Below, one piece after another: positions 55,666 through 64,000 of a stretch of 64,000 bases of DNA. The stretch's first letter is position 1, and every line of letters begins with the position of its first letter. The notes beneath the pieces were generated by a model. The model had not been told where the DNA came from. It ran no database searches and was given only the letters and a program-made list of their open reading frames with translations. The translations under genes were made by a program, and so were the position numbers. Origin of the DNA: Curvularia sp. ZM96 (Eukaryota; Ascomycota; Dothideomycetes; Pleosporales; Pleosporaceae); assembly GCA_022457065.1 (NCBI GenBank), contig JAJGBQ010000001.1, positions 4,588,001-4,652,000 of the forward strand, in the 5' to 3' direction.

Positions 55666-57570
55666 GGCTTTGGCGGCTTGGAAATCGGGTGTGTTATTTC
55701 AGTATTTTCCTTGAGTTGATGTGCTATACAACTGGGCTGATTCTGTGAGGACTAACGCAAGAGTCGATCTGTCATATTGTACATCTGTCATACAAAGAGA
55801 CTAGCACCTGCAACTGTAAAGTAACTTTTGCAACAGGCATTTGCGAACTAAGAAATGAGATACTTGCTCGGGGTAGGTAGTTTTATTATTCCGTAATTTA
55901 ACGCTTCTTTTTCGCTTACTATGGAGCCCACGATGGCGGCTCGGGAACAGCCGTTAATTGGGCCTATCGTTGGGTATGCAATTGATGTCGAGGACATCAT
56001 CAGCACCCTTATAACGTGGATGGTACACTGGTCTCAAAGCCCGATCACACAACTCTAAGAGTGCCCGAGACAAATGCTGGTTATCTCTCTGAGAGGAATA
56101 GCTCACTACTCTGCGTCTACTGTGATTCCATACCCAACGCTGCGGCTTTGCGCCTGCAACTCAGTGGCCCGTATGCTTGTTAGATAAGCACCAACAACAC
56201 CTGTAATATCCTCTGGTTACGGAATCATATGACGGCGAACCAGCAATAGTACGTCTAGAATCATATACCTTGCTAATACCACCATAGGGAAGTCCATCAT
56301 ATACCGCCAAGAAATTTTCTGGCGAATAAAACGATAACCTTCATTGGAAAGCCAGCCATGATATATGGGAATATCAATGACAGGGAACGAACTGTTCATC
56401 AGCATGTTACGCTGCAAATGCCGAGGCGGCCAAACGGCACTACTGGCATCAAGAAATATACCACCGAAGAGCGGCCGTAATGTGGAGCTTGACACTTCCA
56501 CTAATGGCAAGCGTCATGAAAACTGCTGCCCATGCGTTCATTCCATGAACCTTGAGCGACAGATCCTCCATCTTTCAACTCGATGACCTTCTCGATTACT
56601 GTCGCATTCGCGACATAGTTTCCAAGCTGTTTTGGCTTCCGAGCGGTCCCAACTCAACACGAAGGGTTGTTCTGGACTGTGGTTTTGGCACTTACGAACT
56701 AGGCTATTCTCTCCGATTCGCCGAAAGTTACCGGGGTAATCCATGGTCACGTTCAGTAACCCCAGTGCAGTCGTATCAGGCAATTTTCGGCGTTCTATGT
56801 AAGATATATGGCTAGTTAGGACAGGTGGCGCCATGGCTCCGATAAACATAGTGCTCTGGCTTGAGGTTGTATCCTCGTCCAGAGGCGCATAGTGTGTTCA
56901 CTGGTGATTCGAGAGCGGGCGGCTTCAACTTCAAGGTGTTGAGCTGTTTCGCAATTGCGGAGTGCATGGACTAGTAGGCCCACAATCAAGCTCCAGAAAG
57001 AGTTGTTATCACTTCCTAAGGGGGAAGACAGCCGACCAGTCAGGCCCTCAGCATTTCACAGTTATGTCAAGCATCCCGAACATAGGGCACTTGGCAGCGT
57101 TTACAGCTGGCCGCTGAGCCTCACTAGGCTTCTTCAAGGAGTACTCCCGCCACGTGTGCGCGGCTCCGACGATGTATCCACTGTCCTACGATAGGTTTGA
57201 GTAGAATAGTAACTCTGCGCGCTCGGGCGTGCAGTTTTTGCGTCAATAGAAAGGCGTGGAAGGTATTCACTTTGGGCTAGACAGGCCGCAAAGCACCATT
57301 GGCACCACTCGTACGATACCCCAGTGGTCCACACCAATGATGGTGCACGGTACCAACAAGCACCACAAGCACCATAAGCACCCCTCGAAAGCTTGTGCGG
57401 GAGCCCCATGGGGCCCAATCTGGCCTTGTTTGAACCCATGCCGAGGCCCACATGGAGGATTACCCCATATATAAGTCCTTCAACTTTCCCCAGTCTATCT
57501 GGTCTTTGAATTGCTTTGGCTGACCAGCACTTTGCTTTTCGTGGCGCCAACATACCACCCTTCCTGCAAA
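55666..57570. other. Spacer with a probable gene relic (minus strand, about 56.2-57.2 kb)
   Basis: The first 500 bp show nothing. Between about 56220 and 57200 the minus strand has several short coding-like stretches in different frames, among them A-L-R-N-C-E-T-A-Q-H-L-E-V-E-A-A-R-S-R, N-Y-V-A-N-A-T-V-I-E-K-V-I-E-L-K and L-D-A-S-S-A-V-W-P-P. They are separated by stops and frame changes. I cannot name the family. The right end is the promoter of the sugar transporter. Confidence 0.4.
57467..57475 (+). promoter_or_regulatory. TATA box of the sugar transporter gene
   Basis: ATATATAAG lies 96 bp upstream of the start codon at 57571, a normal distance for a filamentous fungus. Confidence 0.6.
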
Positions 57571-59425
57571 ATGTCGGGCCTTGCCGATACCAAGCACGAT
57601 GAGAAGGCCACGGGGGATGTGATGCGAGAGAAGAGCATCGGTGGCCACCATGCCGAGATCCTGGAGAACAAGGATATCATGACTGATGCTCAAAATGCTG
57701 AGGCGCGCGAACATGAGATGGGTCTATGGGAGGCCGTAAAGGATCATCCCATGGCCTGTTTTTGGGCTTTCGTCTTTTGCTTTACTATTGTAAGTATCAT
57801 TCTCAAAGATGAAGCAGACGAAAACCTATCGGCGAAGTCATGCGTAAGCTCACCACTAACAATGATCAGGTTATGGAGTCCTTCGATATGTTCTTAAACG
57901 GCAACTTTGTCGCTCTTACCGCCTTCAAAGAACGATACGGAGTTCAGGTTGCTGGAGAGATTGGCAAAACCATTCCCACGAAATGGCAGAGTTCTCTCTT
58001 CCAGGCGGGTCAGTGTGGAGCGTTCGTCGGCGTGATGATCGCCGGTCCTATCACCAATCGTCTTGGTTACCGCTGGACAACTCTCTTAGCTCTTGTTCTT
58101 ATGAACGCCACCATTTTTGTCTCTTTCTTCGTAAGTAACTTGTTGTCATACATGACGAGATTCTTAGCTGACAAAGTCCATCTAGGCCGATTCACTCGCC
58201 TTGCTTGTGGTTGGTCAAGCTCTTGAGGGTGTACCGTGGGGTCTTTTCATCGCAAACTCGCCCGCTTATGCTAGTGAGGTCGTACCGCTCGTCCTTCGTG
58301 GTGCTTGTACCGCGACCCTGCAGCTGTCTTGGTCTATTGGCGGCCTCATCGTCGCTGCCGTCACCTATCAGTTCAACAAGCGAAACGATGAGTGGGCCTG
58401 GCGAGCACCCCTTGCTCTACAATGGGTCTTCCCTGTAATTACCTCCTCTTCGTTCAGCTATCGCAAAACTGACTGTTGCAGGTCCCACTCATGGTCCTCA
58501 TCTTTTTCGCTCCTGAAAGTCCTTGGTGGCTAGTGCGAAAGGGCCGGAGGGAAGAAGCTCTCAGGTCTATCCAGCGCCTTGGCCGCAGAAATGGAACTCA
58601 AGCAGCCGCCGAAGACACCCTTGCTATGATGGAGCGTACCGCTGAAATTGAAGCCCACGCTGGTGGCCAGCCCAAATTCCTCGATCTCTTCAAGGGTGTT
58701 GACCTCCGCCGAACAATGATCACTTGCTTGATCTATGCGTCGCAAAACTTTGCTGGTAACTTGATTGCCAACCAAGCCACCTTCTTTTTTGAGCGTAAGT
58801 ACCATCTCCAAGAGTTCGAAGTACTGATAGCTGACCTTCTGCAGAGGCTGGAATGTCTACCGAATTTTCCTTCAAGCTCAACTTGATCAATTCGTCTCTG
58901 CAGTTGATTGCCAACGTTTGCGCCTGGCCTCTGAGCGCATACTTCGGCCGACGAACGATCTACCTCGTAGGCACAGCCACCAACGTTGCTATGCTCTTCC
59001 TTCTCGGCATCTTCGCGTCAATTCATCAGACCAGCGCAACCAACTACGCGCAAGCTTGTCTTGGCGTTATCATCTCGTTTGTCTACGCTCTGGCTATGGG
59101 ACCGATCACGTACTCTATCATCGCGGAAGCCTCCTCGGTCCGTCTTCGTGCCCTGAGTACTGGTATCGGTCGTGCAGCATACTACGTTGCTGAGATCCCT
59201 ATGATTTTCCTGGCTTCACAAATGCTCAACCCAACTGGCTGGAATATGGCCGGCAAATGCGGATATGTCTGGGGAGGTACAGCTTGTGTTTGCTTTGTAT
59301 CGGCATACTTTGGTCTTCCCGAGTTCAAGGGCCGCTCTTACCGCGAGTTGGATATTCTGTTCAACCGCAAGGTCTCTGCCAGGAAGTTCAAGTCTACCGT
59401 TATCGATGTCAAGGACAACGAGTAG
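57571..59425 (+). CDS. MFS sugar transporter
   Basis: Five exons (57571-57789, 57870-58130, 58186-58434, 58482-58794, 58845-59425) keep frame and give 540 residues. Sugar-porter family of the major facilitator superfamily, in the plasma membrane. About twelve hydrophobic spans are visible after a 65-residue charged N-terminus. Signatures: G-x-x-x-T-N-R-L-G-Y-R-W-T after span 2, the central P-E-S-P-W-W-L-V-R-K-G-R, and the C-terminal L-P-E-F-K-G-R-S-Y-R-E-L-D (the PETKGR-type end). The A-P-L-A-L-Q-W-V-F-P segment and the S-W-S-I-G-G-L-I span are usual in fungal alpha-glucoside/maltose-type permeases. Next gene downstream in the same direction is a secreted beta-galactosidase, so a galactoside or its products may be the cargo; that is inference. 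Confidence 0.92.
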
Positions 59426-60209
59426 AATGTTCTGCTTCGCTGCTTGTTCATTCAGAAGCGATTTCGATAGAATCCTTATGTCATAAATCAACGATGTTAC
59501 TGAGTTCATATGAGAAAAGAGTGCGGAATGAATATGTTTGGAGGATACCGTTGGCCAACCTAGCTCGAGTTCCTTGCTCTCTGTGAAAGCCCTCTACCCA
59601 CTCTTGGTCTCTCAGGCTTCTCGCAAGCACGACATGGTAAATATTATGATATTATGATAGTAATCTTCGAGGCTCCAGCCTTCCATCGATATGTTGAGGT
59701 GATGCATGCACCATTTTTGCCTTTCATAGTGAACAGTTTTCTGTGGTCAAATTAGTCGGTAAGCCCATGTTCTAAGGTACCCCAGTACCCCAGCCGCCTC
59801 CATACCCCACCAGCTGTCGTAATACCTCTAGAAAAGATCCCGTTTTCCATGCTCCCGTTCCTCGCCTTGGAATTGACCCAGATGGTCCAACGTCCCCTTT
59901 TGCACTAACGGTTTGCAGCAACCCTTCCGTCGTCCGACACTGCGTCCGACACCTCCGATACTTACGTTTACCCGGGCCTCGGCACACCCGGTGGGACGTT
60001 TCTACATGGACGTCTAAATTCCACCATTAAGAATTGACATACGTCCCCGCAATCCAAGATACACTTCGTCCTAATACAGCAGTAGCGTCTTGCCTACATC
60101 CCGCGGTGACCGGGGTGATGGTAATTCTCTACTGCTCATAAATGATCTAAATGTCCGGCACAATGGCTACAGCGCTAATTGGCCTCGACGTCTTTAGACC
60201 TCAAACACC
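59426..60209. other. Spacer upstream of the beta-galactosidase gene
   Basis: Promoter of the GH35 gene and 3' flank of the transporter. GTACCCCAG occurs twice in tandem near 59777-59795. No gene recognised. Confidence 0.5.
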
Positions 60210-63200
60210 ATGAAGACTTTCGTTGGGCTCTCGTGGCTGTCGGCCTTGTCTTCGTTGGTGACGCTCCCAAATGGCTCCGGTGTTGCTGCCCAGAACAACA
60301 CGCCTAGTACGTGGCCGCTCCACGACAATGGTCTGAATGATGTCGTACAATGGGATCATTATTCCTTTAAAGTGAACGGAAAGCGCCTTTTCGTTTTCTC
60401 TGGAGAAATTCACTACTGGCGTATCCCGGTCTATGAGGTTTGGGAGGACCTGTTAGAAAAAATTAAGGCGGCTGGTAAGTATTTCCATCTGCATAAGATG
60501 CATGTCGATTATGGCTGACGACCATTAGGTTTCACGGCTTTCGCCTTCTACGGCAACTGGGCCTATCACAGCGCAAACAACCAGACCTTGGACTTTGAAA
60601 GCGGCGCGCACGACTTTACGAAGCTCTTCGAGATCGCGGAGCGCGTCGGTCTTTACGTCATTACCAGGCCTGGCCCTTATGTCAATGCTGAGGCGAACGC
60701 TGGAGGCTTCCCATTATGGCTCACTACGGGAGCTTATGGAACGCTACGCAACGACGACCCCAGATACCTCCAAGCATTGGACCCTTACTTCTCCAAGTTC
60801 TCTGAGCTCACATCCAAGCATCTCGTGACCAAGGGCGGAAAAGCGCTTGTCTACCAGATCGAGAACGAGTATGGTGAGCAGTGGAAGAATAGAGACCAGA
60901 AGATTCCCAATGAAAGTGCCGGAAGATATATGCAGGCGCTTGAGGATTTGGCACGGGCTCATGGCATTGACGTCCCCCTAATCCACAACGACCCCAATAT
61001 GAACACCAAGAGCTGGAGCAAAGACTATGCCCCTGGTGCTGTAGGAAATGTCGATGTTGCTGGGCTCGACAGCTACCCATCCTGTTGGTCTTGCAACCTG
61101 GATGAGTGCACGGGTACCAATGGAGAGTAAGTGTTGTAAATCTCAAACGCTCCAGTAACAGTTACTAACCTTATGTTCTAGATACGTAGCATACCAAACC
61201 ATCAACTACTTTGATCATTTCGAAGAAGTATCTCCAACCCAGCCAAGCTTCTTCCCTGAATTCCAAGGTGGTTCGTACAATCCTTGGGGTGGACCCGAAG
61301 GTGGCTGTCCCGGTGACATTGGAGCTGATTTCGCAAATCTCTTCTACCGAAACCTGGTCTCCCAACGCGTTACCGCAATCTCACTTTATATGGTCTTTGG
61401 CGGCACAAATTGGGGCGCCATTGCAGCCCCAGTCACAGCCACGTCGTATGACTATAGCAGTCCTATCAGCGAGAACCGGGAGATTGGCGCCAAATTCTAC
61501 GAGACGAAGAACTTGGCTTTGTTCACTCGTGTTGCGGAAGACTTGACAGTTACCGATCGCCTTGGAAATTCTACTTCTTACACGACCAACTCGGCAGTCG
61601 AGGCGAGTGAACTCCGCAACCCACACACCAACGGCGCATTTTACGTTACCATTCATGCCACATCGTCTTCCGCGACGAAGGAATCATTCAAGCTCCATGT
61701 GAGCACATCCATCGGTAATCTCACTATCCCTCAACATGCTGGTTCTATTGTTCTCGATGGCCATCAATCCAAGATCCTTGTTACCGATTTCGCAATGGGC
61801 AACAGTACCTTGACATACTCCACTGCAGAAGTTGTCACCTACGCTCTTATCGACTCCAAGCCAGTTGTTTTGCTATCAACTGGTATTGGCGAGTCTGCTG
61901 AATTCCATGTCAAGGGCGCTAAGAAGGGTTCCGCTGTCAGCAGTGGTGCTAGCTCGAATGCTACTTTCTACACCGAGGCCAGTGGTGTTACGACCAGCAT
62001 ACAGAAAGTTTCGGGTATGAGCGTCTACCAGTTCGATAATGGTGTGAAGGTTGTTGTTGCGGATAAGCCTACCGCGTACCTGTTCTGGGCACCTAACCTG
62101 TCGAACGACCCCTTTGCGCCCGTTGATCAATCCGGTAAGTATACTAAATTCGTGATTCTTCTGGTTCTCGAAATCTAACATGCACATAGTTTTGGTCCAG
62201 GGACCATACCTCGTCCGCCACGTAGCTCTCGACGGCCACGTCCTCGCCCTGAAAGGAGATATCATGAACAGCACTGACATCGAAGTCTTTGCCTGTCACA
62301 ATGCCAAAACTCTGTCCTGGAATGGAAAGAAGCTCTCTACCTCGCGAACCTCGTACGGTAGTCTGAAAGCCCACATCACCGCTTTCAACGGCACTATTCA
62401 GCTACCTTCCCTCGACAACTGGAAAGTCAACGAAGGTCTCCCAGAGAAGGAGGCAGATTACGATGACAGCAGCGCCGCTTGGGTTATAGCCGACCACCTC
62501 AGCACCCCCAACCCTACCAAGCCCGACACTCTTCCCGTTCTGTACGTCGATGAGTATGGCTTCCACAACAGCTTCCACCTTTTCCGCGGCTACTTCGATG
62601 GCTCCGCCACCGGCGTCCAACTCTCTGTGCAAGGCGGTCTCGCATTTGGCTGGAGTGCCTGGCTAAACGGCAAACATATTGGTTCTTGGCTGGGCAATAC
62701 GACCCTCGGTGTAGGCAACGCAACGCTCTCCTTCGCCAACGCCACAGTTCACTCCAATGGAACCAACGTCCTCCTCGTCGCCCAAGACAACACAGGCCAC
62801 GATCTCCGCGGCGGCGCCACCGATCCCCGCGGTATCCTGCGCGCATCCCTTTCCGGCCCCTCAAACTTCACAAGCTGGAAAATCGCAGGTGAAGCCGGCG
62901 GCGAATCCATCCAGCTCGACCCCGTCCGTGGTCCCCTGGCTGAAGGCGGCCTCGTCGCTGAACGCCTTGGCTGGCACCTCCCTGGCTTCGACGACGCGGA
63001 CTGGGCCACCAGCTCGCCTTCCGCCGGATTCTCAGGCGCAGATATAAAGTTCTACCGTACTACATTCCCGCTTGATGTACCTGACCACGTTGATGCTTCC
63101 TTCGCATTTGTGCTGAACGCCCCTGCTGCGAAGACGATTCGCGTCCAGCTTTTTGTCAATGGGTATCAGTATGCGCGGTTTAATCCGTATGTGGGTAATG

Positions 63201-63406
63201 AAATCAAGTTCCCTGTTCCTCCGGGCATTCTCAACTACAGCGGAGAGAATGTGGTTGGGCTGAGTATGTGGGCACAAGAGGAAGACGGAGCAAAGGTCGA
63301 TGTGCGTATGGTGCAGGAGTTTGCGGTTGAAAGTAGTTGGAAATCGAGGTTTAATGGCGAGTATTTGAGGCCGAAGTGGACAGAGGAGAGGCTGGAGTAT
63401 GCTTGA
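60210..63406 (+). CDS. Secreted GH35 beta-galactosidase
   Basis: Four exons (60210-60474, 60529-61126, 61182-62134, 62190-63406) give 1,010 residues, the size of fungal LacA-type enzymes. It removes terminal beta-linked galactose from lactose, pectin side chains or galactans outside the cell. A signal peptide (M-K-T-F-V-G-L-S-W-L-S-A-L) precedes the mature start near residue 25-28. The catalytic TIM barrel has G-E-I-H-Y-W-R-I-P, P-G-P-Y-V-N-A-E, the acid/base block Q-I-E-N-E-Y-G (about 198-204) and the nucleophile block F-F-P-E-F-Q-G-G (Glu about 314), with the G-G-T-N-W-G loop. The C-terminal half holds the beta-sandwich domains (D-Y-G-S-like S-Y-G-S-L, G-W-S-A-W-L-N-G). Many N-x-S/T sites fit a secreted glycoprotein. 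Confidence 0.95.
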
Positions 63407-64000
63407 GCTTGTATATATAATGTTCTGGCCATTTGGATGTTGGAATTAATGTTCATTATGTCACGATCCGTTAGCTTGCGTCTGAATTGATATCTGAGCC
63501 TAGGACTAGAGTGAAGAGACATAAATGGATTGGCCTAAGAAGGGACTCTCTGGCAGGAACTCCAGTCCTGATCGGTTGGAGTAGATGTTGTCATCAATCA
63601 TGCCTTCTCTTCTGGGTTTTCAGGGCTCTGTTTGGATAACCACCTTGAAAGCCTTTTCCATTGACCAACTGGGATCGGAGGGTAACAATTATATTTTCTA
63701 GGGCTTCATTACATCTAAAGATCTTATTCGTTTTGTTTCTCCAACAAAAACATTAGAATAATCCACATAAATGGCGCTAAAGACGCGAGAAAAGGTTGCA
63801 GTGCCAGCAGGCTGTCTGCATCGTCAGCGCAATCGCATGGCAGAACTAGCACGAAGATGGATCGCCAACTGCCAACAGGGGACCACGTTATCTCCTCTAG
63901 TACTAAGTAGCTTTCTTCTAGCATGTACGTCAACCCGCAACTCCGTACCTCTGGAAGCCGTTGCGTAATCTTGAGGATGCTTGGATCGCGGACCATGAAA
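63407..64000. other. Right-edge spacer
   Basis: The 3' flank of the beta-galactosidase gene. An open frame on the minus strand (63724-63996) begins at the window edge, and its content is not recognisable as a protein. Confidence 0.4.

Overview
The window is nuclear DNA of a filamentous ascomycete. Genes carry short introns of about 45-90 bp with GTAAGT-type donors and CTAAC/CTGAC-type branch points, the proteins are typical of fungi, and the mobile DNA shows repeat-induced point mutation (RIP). Protein sequence style and gene content suggest a dothideomycete, probably Pleosporales; that placement is inference.

Left arm (1-20 kb): a conserved housekeeping region. Reading along: MOB1 kinase activator (-), a GH63 glycosidase (-), an F-box-like protein (-) divergent from the exomer subunit CHS5 (+), a wax-synthase-like membrane acyltransferase (+), a nucleotidyltransferase-like protein of unknown role (-), an ISG12/IFI6-like membrane protein (+), a TRIP4/Rqt4 zinc-finger protein (-) divergent from a PPIL1-type spliceosomal cyclophilin (+), and a zinc alcohol dehydrogenase of the formaldehyde-dehydrogenase type (-).

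Immune-like pair (21-25 kb): a NACHT-ankyrin NLR (-) and a HeLo-like domain protein (+) are transcribed away from a shared 395-bp spacer. Residues 9-25 of the NLR and two C-terminal repeats of the HeLo-like protein share the pattern Q-x-I-x2-V-x5-S-x4-G with identical spacing. This matches the architecture of NWD2/HET-S amyloid signalling in Podospora: a sensor carries one motif copy that templates the two-copy motif of a membrane-targeting cell-death effector. It is the most interesting system in the window.

Transposon nest (26.0-35.7 kb): a pogo/Fot1-like DNA transposon with 44-bp terminal inverted repeats and a TA duplication is interrupted twice, by a solo LTR (CTCTT duplication) and by a 7.37-kb chromodomain-type Gypsy retrotransposon (TGTAG duplication, 472-bp LTRs). 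Every coding frame is broken by RIP-type changes. The Gypsy element also has an antisense reading frame with its own TATA box.

Right arm (36-64 kb): signal peptide peptidase (-), a Ser/Pro-rich unknown (-), an RCC1-repeat protein (-), a 1,786-residue ankyrin protein with an N-terminal nucleotidyltransferase-like signature (+), a short-chain dehydrogenase (-), an FAD monooxygenase (+), and a sugar transporter followed by a secreted GH35 beta-galactosidase (both +), which plausibly work together in galactoside use. Long spacers at 40.5-43.5 and 44.7-47.6 kb hold no recognisable gene, and 56.2-57.2 kb looks like a decayed gene. Exon boundaries were placed by eye from splice signals and reading-frame continuity. 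Family names rest on recognised motifs, not on database searches.
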